Under the pieces are notes generated by a model. It saw only the letters and a program-made list of their open reading frames with translations. It ran no database searches and was not told the origin of the DNA. The position numbers were made by a program, and so were the translations under genes. A DNA stretch of 61,086 nucleotides, taken from positions 7,501 to 68,586 of the forward strand of contig JAHBMJ010005089.1 of the NCBI GenBank assembly GCA_018398765.1. Reading direction: 5' to 3'. This stretch comes from Chromera velia. Taxonomy: Eukaryota > Sar > Chromeraceae. Position 1 is the stretch's first letter; each line of letters opens with the position of its first letter. Of this stretch, positions 34,688 to 45,115 are shown piece by piece.

Positions 34688-35800
34688 CATGCGGCCTGTC
34701 AGTACGTGCTCAAGAAATGTGAGCGTTATTCACAGAATTTTACATCTTTGATTATACAGATAAAAGTGGATAAGGGGGTTCTGGTTGTGAGTCAGATTCC
34801 TGGCCAGCCAAGAAAACGGTTACCTTTGGAGAAAAAGGCCACAGTCGTTGGAGAAAGAGACTAAAAAACAGAAGTTGTGAAGCTTCCGGTGAAGGGTCCA
34901 ATGGACTCTTTTCTGTCCAGAACCCGCAAGAAGAGAGCAACAGCCACACAAGCAAACATCACAGTCCAGAACGCTATAGCCTCCGACAATAGCGACGAGT
35001 TGATGCATCCTGTCGTTGAAGATTCATAAAAAATAAAACTGTGACACTTATCAAATTATTAATAATCTCAGACAAAACTAAAAATATTTGTATAAATTAA
35101 ATTTTTACAATATAATTACTAGGGTGCTATTGCAGCACTAGATAACTGTATTTACTTATACTATTTTTTTTTAAAAAAAATAATGTGCACAACTAGAATA
35201 TAGTATTAGATATACTATTAGTAGTACTTGCATGACTCTAAAAAAAATAGAAAAGGTCTTCAAGTTAATTGTCACTTAAATTTTAACTATATATATATAA
35301 ACTAAAAGTTACGGTGATAATACTCGCATTCACTACTAAATCATAAGGCACTTTCTATGTATATATATCTTATTATATATATAAAGTATGACTGTTCTTA
35401 AAGCAGTATTAAGGCAGTTCATTCGACATTTTAATTGGTACTATAAAGGAGGTTGCTGTCAGAGGTACCACACCGTAATGGCAAGGGCAATGAGGATCGA
35501 CGTCGCAATACCGTGCAGGCAGGCAGTAATCAAGTAATTGATCGACAAAATCAAGTAATTAGGGTCCTCTTTTCCTCTCTCTGCCGTCCGTGATTGTCAG
35601 GCAGGCAGACAGACAGGCAAGCAGACAGACAGGCAGGCAGACAGACAAGCAGACATGCAGAAACAATAGGAGCCCTGTAACGGTTCTGCTTTCAACTCAG
35701 AGTCTCTCAGAGAAAGAAAGAGGGACCAAGGAGAGAATCATAGCATGGAGGAGGAATATCACTCGACGGCTTTCTTTTTTTCTCCCTCTTTTTGCTTCCC
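34688..35800. other. Intergenic AT-rich region with CAGA/CAGG repeat
   Basis: From 34700 to 35580 I see AT-rich DNA without a supported gene. A (CAGACAGG)n-type tract occupies about 35598-35660. Confidence 0.5.
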
Positions 35801-36232
35801 TTATTGAACCATGTCATAGGTGCAAACCACGGACTCCAACGATCCGGTAAAAGCCCTTGCAGGGACCATGACAGACGGAGGGGCCTCAGGCTCCTTCTCC
35901 TCCACCTCTTCCTTTTTGCACTTCTTGATGGGGTGAGCCTCTCTCAGTCTCAGAGCTGCGCTTCCCCTTTCTCTGTGCACCTCACCTCCCTCCTCCTTCT
36001 CCTCCTGCTTTTCTTCATACGAGAGAAGGGAATCAGACTGAATGGCAGACTTTGCCGCCGCGGCCGCCGTGGTAAACATCGGCTGCATGATCGGCAGCTG
36101 AGAACAGTGAGAAGAAAGCAGAAGAGACAGATAGATCATTGCCAATGGTTTTGTTCTTGGCAATCAGAGGCTTCCTCACGAAGGAAAAAATGGAGTGTGT
36201 ACCCAACAGCAACAGTCCCGTCTCCGGTCCAT
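35801..36232 (-). CDS. Small hypothetical protein, probably two exons
   Basis: A minus-strand exon 36097-35801 follows a strong acceptor (ttctcactgttctcag) and runs 98 codons to TAA. It contains 'MQPMFTTAAAAAKSAIQSD', a Glu/Lys-rich middle and a C-terminus 'SLESVVCTYDMVQ'. A possible first exon 36232-36203 would give the start MDRRRDCCCW in matching phase, with a 105-base intron. A Cys cluster next to basic residues could be acylated, but that is speculation. I recognise no family. Confidence 0.4.
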
Positions 36233-36832
36233 GCACGTCAAGGTGGCGGAATAGCTAAATTTGCCAGTGACAAAAGGGCCCTGGCATGCAGTGACGCACG
36301 CACGTCATGCATGCAGTCCGGATGAGAGTCCAGAAGATTTTGAAGAGCACGCGCGCATGTTGGCACCCGCTTCGCGGTCAAAGTCGTCCGGATTGAAAAA
36401 TATTGGGGACCGTGCGCCTTCGGCGCGCCCTCCGGATTGCCCAACCCGGATGCCGTCCGGATTCCGTAATAATGCCACAATGCGGTGCGAGAACAGACGG
36501 TGCTAGTATGCGTCCGCACTGACTCTCACACACTCACACATCCATGCGCGCTCTCTCTCTCTCTCTCACACACACACACGCACGCATACGCATACACACA
36601 CATATACATACAGACACACATACACATACACACACACACGGGGATACTCGGATATACAGACACATGAACCCACACATGGACGTCAAGGGCAAAAAGCAGA
36701 CACAAACGAGCACAGACGGGCCTACGAGCAATGAAAAGGTCGATCGATCGAAGGTATCTAAAATTGAGATCTGTCTCCGATGTTTTGACACGCACGCACT
36801 CTCGCTCCACTTAAACTGCACCTAAATCGAAG
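36233..36832. other. Intergenic with CT/CA microsatellite
   Basis: CpG-rich block with 'gtccggattg'-type short repeats at 36310-36470, then (CT)n(CA)n at about 36550-36640. No gene seen. Confidence 0.5.
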
Positions 36833-37677
36833 TCAACCCGCCGCCCTATTTGAAGGCGTCTCCTCTAGCTGTGCGTCTTCGTTGCGCTGTGACCTGTCGG
36901 CATTGAAAAAGGGATGCTGAAGAAGAGAGTCTTCGCCATGGTAAACAAAGGCGACGTCATGGCCAACCGTTCCAAAATTCTGCAACTTCCGCTCAGGTGC
37001 ACTGCCTTCCCTTTCTGGCCCAGGGTTGGCCACCTCAACAGTGTGTCTCCCAGGGAGGGCCGGCTGAGGAAAGTGAGCGGGCGTTACCTCTGGCTCCCTG
37101 CCCCCGACCTCAGGGTCATGGGTGGCAGCAAAGCTGGAAGCAACCTCCTCCATTCTCCTGCCCCGACCCCCAAACGCACCCCCGAACGGCGACACCTGGC
37201 TGTATTCCTCCGACCCTGAGCCGCGACCGAACCTGACCGTCCCCGGCCAGCTGCTGTAGTTTGTGCTCCTATACGATGTCCAGAAGTCACTATAACGACC
37301 GGATCTGCTTGTAGTGTTCTGTTAGGTACTGTTTCTGTCAGCCCCCTCCTCTTTTTCCTGCTGCTGCTTAAAAAATTGGAAATGATCAGCATCCCCATCT
37401 TCAAAACGCCTCCCTTCCCCCTCCGCGGCATCGGACAGCTTCCCGTCCCCCAGACGTCTCCTGCCAAGAGGCAACCGAATGTCACCCCCAAATGGCGAGT
37501 CCTGGGCCAAAGAGTCACTCGCACGGCCCCCCCCTAACCACATACGCGGGGCATAGCTACCCGCAATATTATAAGTATTACTCCCCCACCTGAACCTCCA
37601 CGACCCCTCCTCCTGCTCAGAAGCCGGAGAGGGTGCAAACTGAACAGGAGCTTCGTCAAGGCATCTATAGGCGCCTC
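36833..37677 (-). pseudogene. Gly/aromatic-rich hypothetical protein with in-frame TAA
   Basis: One minus-strand frame of 281 codons runs from an acceptor (gtttgcag, ending at 37678) to TGA at 36833-36835 and is interrupted once, by TAA at 37322-37324. Before the stop it reads 'FRWGSNTYNIAGSYAPRMWL'; after it, 'GRYSDFWTSYRSTNYSSWPG' and 'VSPFGGAFGGRG'. Composition is continuous across the stop, so this looks like one protein with a CAA to TAA change. An unrecognised small intron removing the stop is the alternative, because the sequence before the next segment (cctaacag) could serve as an acceptor. The upstream exon is not found; (CA)n and a LINE fragment lie beyond. Confidence 0.4.
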
Positions 37678-37835
37678 CTGCAAACGCTTACAATGGTTTG
37701 GCAAGTTCTGTGTTTTTCTCCGTTTCTGTTGAAGAGACGCATATTGGATCATATTGGCTGTCTGTCCACTTGCCTGCCTGTCTGAGAAACCTCATGGTCC
37801 TTGCTGTCTGCCTTGCCCATGGTCAGCCTCACACT

Positions 37836-37853
37836 CACACACGCACACACTCA

Positions 37854-37907
<54 letters not shown>

Positions 37908-38013
37908 CTCTCTCTCTCTCTCATACACACATACTCACACTCTCTCTCTCTCTATCACACATACACACACACACGCACGCATACATACACACATACATAC
38001 ATACACATACACA
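37836..38013. repeat. (CT)n/(CA)n compound microsatellite
   Basis: Alternating CT and CA blocks, about 175 bases. It abuts directly on the truncated LINE fragment, so it sits exactly at that element's 3' breakpoint. Confidence 0.9.
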
Positions 38014-38850
38014 CGTTTTTCTTCAGCTGTCTGTACAGCTTTTTGTGTCTCACTTCATCAAATGCCCTCGTAAAATCCAAAAAAGCAACAAAAAGCACAA
38101 GAGCATAAACAATATTATTCAACAAAAGCAAAATTGCGTCGAACGTACCTGATCCCTTCTTGTATGTAAACTGAAAAGGTGTCACAGTGGCAGAGTCCAT
38201 GTACATCCTTTCTTCCTCACTTGCCCCCCTCATCACCAGTTCCCCACACTTTGCTATTGCAGAGGCGAAGTGTATGAGTCTCCACACCCCCAGAAGAGCC
38301 TGCATCTTTCCCGGCTTTGGGACCGAAGCGATTGGCAAGTTATTCCAGCTTGTCGGCCACCATGTGTATCTTGTTGAGACAGAAAAGAGATAGGTGTGGA
38401 GATCGATCGCATTCCGATACTTTTTTATTATTCTTAGCACCCCCGGGGGTATGCTGTCCTTTCCTGCTGCCTTTCTTGGGTTTCCTGCCTTATGCATAGC
38501 CTTTTTTACTTCTTCTGTCCTTATGGCACTTTTTATTGCTCCTGCTCCCGCCCTTGCTCTTTTGATTTCTTTCTGCCCGTCTTCTTTTTCCCTGTTCTCT
38601 GCTTCCTCTCTTTCCCTTACGCTTCCTTCTATCTGGAAAAGTTTTTCGTTCCCTCTCGTTATCTCTTCATTTGACATCCTCTTCTTTCGGTGCACTTCCT
38701 TTTTTGTTGAGAGGGCTCTCCATATACTGAATCCGCCTCTGTCTTCTTTCAATTGATTTATTATTCTCTATGTTCTTCTTGTACGGTCCCTCTGTTCTCT
38801 TTTTCTTTTTATTCTTCTGTATTCTTTACTTGCCTCTCCGTTCTAACATC
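38014..38850 (-). pseudogene. LINE reverse transcriptase fragment, second copy
   Basis: On the minus strand the frame reads 'VKKAMHKAGNPRKAAGKDSI', then 'WNNLPIASVPKPGK', 'VWRLIHFASAIAKCGELV', 'PFQFTYKKGSGTFDAILLLL' and 'FLDFTRAFDEVRHKKLYRQL', the RT fingers and first palm motifs of a non-LTR retrotransposon. It is cut off after the FxDFxxAFD box, where the microsatellite begins. Upstream of 38755 the frame continues through a TAG ('DRTRRT' stop 'RIINQLKED') to about 38850. The copy at 4.5-4.95 kb is closely related. Confidence 0.8.
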
Positions 38851-38968
38851 CTTATAGCAGGACGGTATTACGGTAAGATAATACTAAAATTCTCACTCAT
38901 TAATTTAATTAAATTTAGCATTAAATGCTAGAAGCTAAGCTAGAAGCCTATAACTTCAAAACTATAAC

Positions 38969-40272
38969 TAAGGCTTGAAAAAGGTGCACCTCAGAAAAGG
39001 TGCAAACCAAAAAGTTATACCAGATGCACCTGTTTTGCACCTGATGCACCTGTTTTGCACCTGGTTGAATGGAATTGGGTGAAAAGTGTCAGCGTCATGG
39101 CCATGCAACGCGCCGCGGCCCCGCCCTTGCGGCTTCCCGCGGCCCTATGCAAACACGTGTGTGTTGCCGGGCCGTAGTGTATGGAATAAATCCGATCAGC
39201 CGATTTTTGAGATGAAAATCGGCCGGCTACAGAGGTGACTGAACGTACGTTCGACAACGTATGCGCTACATGAAATTAAGTCCATACATTATATGCATGG
39301 AACATGAGAACCTCTTCTCTTTATAACATGAGAACTGTTTTATGGTCAGTAAGAGTGCACTTGGTTTGATTATTCAATTTACTGCTTTGGCTTAGAGAGT
39401 GGAACTAAGTGGAACCATTCGTCACTTCCGTCTGCTGATGGCTCGTCAAGTTTGCATGCTCATATATAGATCTGTATCTGACTTTTTGTCATGCCACGGC
39501 TTCCCGTTGCGTTTGGTACTTCCAGATGGTTTAAAGTCCATCTGTAGAGGGAATTGCAGCTTTCTTAGAGGCGTTGACCCCTTCGTTCGCGAACCTCCCT
39601 GAACGTAAGTGCCACTTGAAAAAATATAATCAAGATCATCTCTATCTGTGGCATCTTTTTTCAAGAGACCGTCCACGCCTGCAGCGTAGATGGTCAAGAC
39701 ACCGTCCAGATATGCGGCTTTAGCTTTTAAAACACCATTAATGATCTGCGCCTACGGCACGGACTTTCAAGCTTATCCAAAAATGCGCCGTGAACTTTTA
39801 AGTGGTAGGTAGGTTCGTTCGCGAGTTGTCAGTCATACTGGTCCTATATACAAAAAGAGGATAAGGCCACGCGTTCTGTATAAGGATATAAGACCACTCT
39901 GCCTTACCGCGGGAATTCAGTGAGTGACCGTCATGGGAAAGCCGTTCTTGCCTGTGTTATCTTCCTTCGTGGGAGAGGACTGCCCTAGCAGTGAGTCCAG
40001 CTGCGTATCGAACCAGCCGAACGTTAGACGTTTGCCAATAGCGATGGTGAATGATGATAATGATGATGTAGCAAATCTATATTATAAAAAGCTTTTAAGT
40101 CTTGAGAGAGGCGCCTTTTGGACGTTAGGAACACTAAAAATTAACTCTAGAAACCTAGCTTTTATAAGGTAAACGGTGCACCTTATTTTGTACCTGTTTT
40201 GCACATGATTTAAGGTGCAAACTTGTTTTTACACCAGCACCACCACCTTATATGCACCTTTTCTCAGCCTTA
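38969..40272. mobile_element. Non-autonomous hAT-like element, 1304 bp
   Basis: Left end TAAGGCTTGAAAAAGGTGCA and right end, reverse complemented, TAAGGCTGAGAAAAGGTGCA match at 17 of 20 positions. They are bounded by identical 8-bp repeats ACTATAAC (38961-38968 and 40273-40280). An 8-bp TSD and TIRs of this form are characteristic of the hAT superfamily. Subterminal copies of 'gcacctgttttgcacc' lie inside both ends. No transposase is encoded. A minus-strand frame at 39697-39446 contains 'AAGVDGLLKKDATDRD', which also occurs in a related repeat at 50.1 kb. Confidence 0.8.
39594..39812. repeat. Small TIR repeat inside the hAT-like element, copy A
   Basis: Ends 'GAACGTAAGTGCCACTTGAA' and, inverted, 'GAACCTACCTACCACTTAAA' enclose a core that matches the element at 50031-50278 in the opposite orientation. 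Boundaries are approximate because 'ttcgttcgcga' is present on both sides. Confidence 0.6.
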
Positions 40273-40540
40273 ACTATAACAACTCTAATAAATTTTAAAA
40301 TAAATTACAGTGCTCAGAATCTGAATTCAAATTTTGATGACCTTAAGTTTTTTTTTTTTTGACAATTTTTCCCACTGAAAATTTATAGTTTTTTCTTTGG
40401 GACCCTGTCAATTTAAACAAAAGTTCATTAAGTAGTTCATTAACCGTGACCACCGAAAGAACTTACACATTCTTTTGCTGCATGATCCGACTGCCTAGCT
40501 GTTGTGATTCGGGGCCTCAGTAGGCCTCAGGCCAGTGAGC

Positions 40541-41288
40541 TCATTGCACACTGCATGCAGGACTCCTCGAACCCCCAGTTCGTGGAAGGGGAGGACCGTC
40601 CGGGTTTTCCGCGTTTGCGTCTCCTCCGCGTCTTCGAATGAGACTCTGCTGGCGCACCTGCTGCAGCCACCTGTCGAATCCTCCCCAGGATTGGGGCACG
40701 TCACTTTGCGGGATGCGGGGAACGTCTTCGGGGACGATCCTCCAGTTTGTGTACTGCCCACACCGCTGGTGGCACGCCCACGTGTTGTTTCCATAACTGT
40801 TCGGAGACGACTGGTAGCGATACCTGCACATGTATGCATGCAAGCAAAATTCGGCAGAGATATATAGTGTCATACAGACAAGTCCGACATGCTGAATTTC
40901 AGGGGGTAGACGGCTGACATGGGATGTGGGATCCTCTGTCGTCTTCGGCAGCCCTGACATTCGTAGGTGAACACATTTTGAGAACCGAAAAGACACGCAT
41001 CACACAAACGCGTGGTAACCAGCTCTTTCATCTGACGGCAGGCTGCACACTGTCGTCGGATTTGTGTGGTCTCCAGGTCTCCTCTGTCGTTGAAACAGAA
41101 CCACGCCCTCAACGGCCTACGTCCACACCTGAAGTAAGACAGAGAACCTCCAAGCAGGTTCGGCAGTATCGCATGGAACCACTCTCCCTGCCACAGCAAG
41201 GCATGACCAACAGAGAGAATTCGCCCTCATTGTAGTTTGGGGGTTCCAGGCAGATGGCACAGAAGTCATCCGACTCAGTGTCCGCCAT
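40541..41288 (-). CDS. RING-like zinc-binding protein, three exons, 193 aa
   Basis: Exons 41288-41121, 41049-40919 and 40823-40541 join in frame (phases 0, 2) with GT-AG borders (acceptors acgacag and catgtgcag) and end TGA. The protein starts MADTESDD and has CAIC at residues 10-13, PCCGRE and YCRTC further on, then CAAC, CDAC and CQGC pairs after the first splice, followed by 'NNTWACHQRCGQYTNWRI'. This dense set of CxxC pairs with an initial CxIC is RING-like, so it may be an E3 ubiquitin ligase, but the spacing is not a textbook RING and His ligands are unclear. The first donor (GTAGGC) is the least certain. It is divergently arranged with the cyclotransferase-LRR gene. Confidence 0.7.
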
Positions 41289-41980
41289 TGGGTGCACACA
41301 GAACTTTTGCCGTCTCCTCTGTCTCCGTCAAGGCAAGCTTACTGGGGGCACGCCCACGGCATCGAGTGGAGATCTTGTTTCAAACTCAACCAGGTGCTTT
41401 TGTGCATCTGCTGACATTTCCGAGGAATCCGAGCTGGTAGCAAACGCTGTCAGAAAACGAATTCAAGTGTCGGATCCGACGCCGGGAGGATACTCACTGA
41501 CTGCATGTCAGACTGATTCAAGCGAGTGCCCCGGCCTCATGATGCCTCATGCATGGACTCTCCTCGTGGCGTGCGTGGGCTCCGAGTTAGGACTTCCCGG
41601 GCCCTTGCTATCGGCGCGGGCCAAGCATGCAGTCTAGCTCTTGAACGAGATTCTCTTAGCCCCTCGGCATCCCTCGGCCCCCTCAGCGCTCAGTGGCACT
41701 GAAATCCCACTGTCAGAGTGTGCCAAACTCCAACGACCTCCCACTTTACATGACCTGCATGACTGATCAGTTGAACCGGGAATTCTTGATATCTGATGGT
41801 GCCTTCGTTCGCTCCTTTTCTTGTGACGGTGGCAGCCCCTGAGTGTGTTGCGTAGACGGTGGAGCGCGGTGGAGACTGCATCATGCTGCGGTAGAGAAGT
41901 GCTCTGGTTGGCTAAACTCCGCACAGAGTGCTGCAATCGGCTGAAAAACGAGCAGTCAATAAGCAAAAGAAAACTGGACA
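41289..41980. promoter_or_regulatory. Divergent intergenic region, about 690 bp
   Basis: This lies between two start codons facing away from each other, so it should contain both promoters. No TATA box or other element stands out. The whole stretch is GC-balanced and contains fortuitous open frames. Confidence 0.4.
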
Positions 41981-43318
41981 ATGCAGGCAGCGCACGAAAA
42001 CCCAAGTCTTTGTGAAAAGGGAGAGCTGTATGTGTTTGGATATGGCTCTCTGATGAGTGAGAAGAGCGCACGAAGATCGTGTCCTGATCTGTTCGACTTC
42101 GGTTGTGCGCGTCTTCGTGATTTCTCCAGAGCATTCTCTCTGGTTGGCATTGCCGAAATCAAGAAAGGTAACTCTGATGCTTCTTCTCTCGAGCTGGCGA
42201 CTTTGGCGGTCAGACCCTCCAAAGGCAGCTTCATCCTTGGCTCTGCTTTTGCCATCCTTCAAGAGTCCTTCCCTGCCCTGAGGGCGAGAGAGTGCCGTTA
42301 TAAGATGGAGGAGGTGGAGATCGAATACGTGTCTGTGGACTCCTCTGGTGTCCTGAAGGTCGTGAAGACCGTGCGGGGAGTGGTCTTCCGAGAACAAGGC
42401 GATGAGGAGTACAAAGCCACCCTCTCAGAGGAGGAGTATGAAAGGACTATTGGGGCCTTCTACAGAGGAAAGATATGGGGCAGGACGGACATTCTACCAA
42501 CGCGAAAGTATCTGAATTTCTGCAGGGCTGCAGCGTTCACCCTCGCAGAATCAGTCCCGAACTGCGCTATTGATGCCATCCACGCCAACCTGGTCTTCGA
42601 AGGATGCATATCCAACCGCACCCCCATTGCAGATTATCTTCGTGCCTGCCCAGTAGCAGCTGCATCGGAAGGCGTGTTGGACCTCAGTGGCTTGGGTCTG
42701 GATGGTGCGGCGTTGTTGTCCGTTTTGTCAATTCTTCGTGAGACTACTGACGCAAAAGTCAAAGGGCAGACACTCCACACGATGTATTTGAACCACAACA
42801 ACCTCGAGAATTTCTCTGAGGAATGTGCAGAAGCCCTTGTCATAGTAGCCCCCCAACTGCAGCATCTGACGTTGCACTGCAACAAGCTCCAATCTTTGCC
42901 GAGCACTTTGTCAAAGCTGTCCCCCTCCCTTCAATCCCTCCATCTGGACTTCAACCTCCTTGAAGATCTTCCAAAAGAGTTTGAAGCATTCGGTGCACTG
43001 CACTCTCTTCACTTAGGAGGCAACAGACTCAAAGAGTTGCCATTGCCTGTTTTGAAAATGCAGGGCCTGCGTGCTCTCATGCTGCTCCCGAATCCCCTCT
43101 CCGAGTGTGCACTTGCAGCCGTGCACCCCGCCCTCGGAGTAGAAAGGGCCGTGAAGGAGGCCAGAAAGGAGGAGGTAGTTATCGACAGTCAGTGTCCCTC
43201 TGACAGAGTCGAACCCGAAGATTCCGTCCAAGTTTTTCAGCTTGACGGTTCCCAGAGGTCTGAGTCTGTCATCATTTTTGAAGGTCCTCCGGCCAGACCG
43301 ACTCTTTCGTATTCGTAG
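41981..43318 (+). CDS. Gamma-glutamylcyclotransferase-like domain fused to leucine-rich repeats, 445 aa
   Basis: Single-exon gene from ATG to TAG. Residues 17-26 read YVFGYGSLMS, the substrate-binding loop of the gamma-glutamylcyclotransferase (AIG2/ChaC-like) fold. Glu104 in 'ALRARECRYKMEE' is placed where the family's catalytic Glu sits. Residues about 230-400 form leucine-rich repeats, for example 'LQHLTLHCNKLQSLPSTLSK', 'LQSLHLDFNLLEDLPKEFEA' and 'LHSLHLGGNRLKELPLPVLK', of the LPxx(L) type. The family cleaves gamma-glutamyl groups to 5-oxoproline; the substrate here cannot be told. The fusion suggests the enzyme is directed to a protein partner by the repeats. No signal peptide or membrane segment is seen, so a cytosolic location is likely. 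Confidence 0.85.
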   Translation: MQAAHENPSLCEKGELYVFGYGSLMSEKSARRSCPDLFDFGCARLRDFSRAFSLVGIAEIKKGNSDASSLELATLAVRPSKGSFILGSAFAILQESFPALRARECRYKMEEVEIEYVSVDSSGVLKVVKTVRGVVFREQGDEEYKATLSEEEYERTIGAFYRGKIWGRTDILPTRKYLNFCRAAAFTLAESVPNCAIDAIHANLVFEGCISNRTPIADYLRACPVAAASEGVLDLSGLGLDGAALLSVLSILRETTDAKVKGQTLHTMYLNHNNLENFSEECAEALVIVAPQLQHLTLHCNKLQSLPSTLSKLSPSLQSLHLDFNLLEDLPKEFEAFGALHSLHLGGNRLKELPLPVLKMQGLRALMLLPNPLSECALAAVHPALGVERAVKEARKEEVVIDSQCPSDRVEPEDSVQVFQLDGSQRSESVIIFEGPPARPTLSYS

Positions 43319-43645
43319 CTAGATTCGTAGCCGTATATATGAATGGATGAATGAATAACTAAGCCGGACCGGGTGGAGCCGAGCTCCTGGCAGTCCATAT
43401 CATGCATGTCTTTGATGAGCCATATATAGATGTCGATCAGATTGGATATCTTAAATCATATTCAAATCATCTTAAATCCTAGCTCGAGTCTTATTACTAT
43501 TATTATGACTCTTATATCTATAAAAACTTTTAAATACATAGTAGAATCCCCTAGGGGTGATTTTCAAACAAAAAAACAAATAAAAAAAAACGCTTTCTGG
43601 ACCAAATTTTTTTGTTTTGTTTTTTTTTGTTTTCACAACCATGGT
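43319..43645. other. Spacer before the Gypsy element
   Basis: AT-rich DNA with a long T-rich run at 43600-43632. Its last five bases (ATGGT, 43641-43645) are the left copy of the Gypsy target duplication. Confidence 0.7.
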
Positions 43646-43901
43646 TGTTACGGACCTTTGGACCGAGGCTCGATTTGGTCCTTAGAGTAATACAGAGAAT
43701 TAATAGCATTAAATACACACTGTAATACAAAGGCATGCACGTCTGTATCTCAGCCTTTGCAATACAGATTGATTGAGCCTGTTAGAAGGACCGAGTCTTT
43801 CCTGATCGATAGGGAAGGCTCTTGTGTGTCTGACAGATTCTCTGTATGTAGAACTTGTTGGTGAGTTGATTCCTAAGTTCTAGAGAGCTTAAACTAGAAC
43901 A
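43646..43901 (+). repeat. 5' LTR of Gypsy element
   Basis: 256 bp, TG...CA ends, 98% identical to the 3' LTR by eye. Three of the four differences are G here against A in the 3' LTR. Confidence 0.95.
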
Positions 43902-44162
43902 TTGGTCAGCAGAGCTTCGGGTGCGACCGGGGAAGACAAAATTCCCACAAGGAGCGGGTCGGGGTACAGGCTGTCAGAGGCGGGGGAGAGTTCTCCACCA
44001 TCGATCCCCTCTGTGCATCCTTGGGCAGAATCTCTCGACTTCAGTTCTGTTCCGTCTGTTGGCTCTCTGTTCTCGCCCACCCACAGTATCCGAGATTCCT
44101 CCAGCGAATCAGACTCAGTCCTATCCGATCCAGATTCTGAGCCACAACAGCAGCAAGCAGAC

Positions 44163-45115
44163 ATGGGGGATGCAGTCAGATTTGACAAGCTCGAGCAGAT
44201 TAGGAAGGTCAAGCGAGTGACTACGGTCTTTATCCCAGGAAAAACAAACGGACAGGTCTGGTATGCCACCTTTAAGGCAAAGGCAGATGCGGGAAACCTA
44301 AATGTGAATGAGAAGAAACTGTTGCTAGTAGGTCACTTTAAAGATCCTGACCTTATCCTGTGGTGGAATGAAAACTCCGCTTCCGCCACAACTTCAGACG
44401 AGGTTGACACCTTGTTCCTGGAAGCGTATAGAAGCACCGGTGTAATACAGGCGCACGCCGTCTACAGTATGGCTGACGTGCGGCTGAACCTCGGAGATGA
44501 CTATGACAAATTCATTGAATGCTTCGTCGACGTCTACATCCAGGCAAATCCAAACAGAAGAAGGAACGACAGAATCAGTTCCTTTATCAACGCGCTTTAT
44601 CCCGAGCTGAGAGAAGAGCTGGAGATACAACAGATCTACACCGATTGGGACCAATTGAAGAGGAGAGTCGGGTACCTCCATGCCAAGCAACAGAAGAAAG
44701 TAAGGGCTCGAATTGCGGGGGTGCAACAGAGAGACGAGAGGGACGAACTGGCCGAATTGCGGAAACGGCTCGATCAGCAAGCTGCTCAGATCGCGGCTCT
44801 GAGAGGCCGCGGCCGTGGCCATGGGGGATTCACCGACGGGGGCGCGGTCGCGGTAGGGGTGGCTTCGGCTATTACCCCGTCTACCCGTCTCCCATGTACG
44901 GAGGCCATGCATTCGGCGCGTACGGTCGAGGTGGCTTCAATAGCCACTTTAGAGGGGGACATGGAGGCATGAGAGGAAGAGGAGGCCACTACCAACAGTA
45001 TAGAGGCAACAACGGTTTCAACAACGGTCCCCCCCGTTGCTACACTTGCAACCAGCCTGGCCACAAGGCCTCCAATTGTCTTATGCAGGGAAACGACCCG
45101 GGTGGATTGGTGTAG
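44163..45115 (+). pseudogene. Gypsy gag with frame change in an RG-rich region
   Basis: From ATG at 44163 the frame encodes a gag capsid-like region ('MADVRLNLGDDYDKFIECFV', 'LYPELREELEIQQI') and a basic linker 'RKRLDQQAAQIAALRGRGRG'. Around 44820-44840 the sense moves to the -1 frame, where an RG-rich stretch leads to the zinc knuckle CYTCNQPGHKASNC (CX2CX4HX4C), ending TAG at 45113-45115. Two G5 runs lie exactly at the switch. This is either a one-base indel in a homopolymer or a frameshift site. Upstream codons back to the LTR are also open in the first frame. Confidence 0.75.

Noticed and set aside
35792-36325. Plus-strand ORF of 177 residues
   Set aside because: Leu/Ser-rich antisense of the minus-strand exon that has a strong acceptor and stop.
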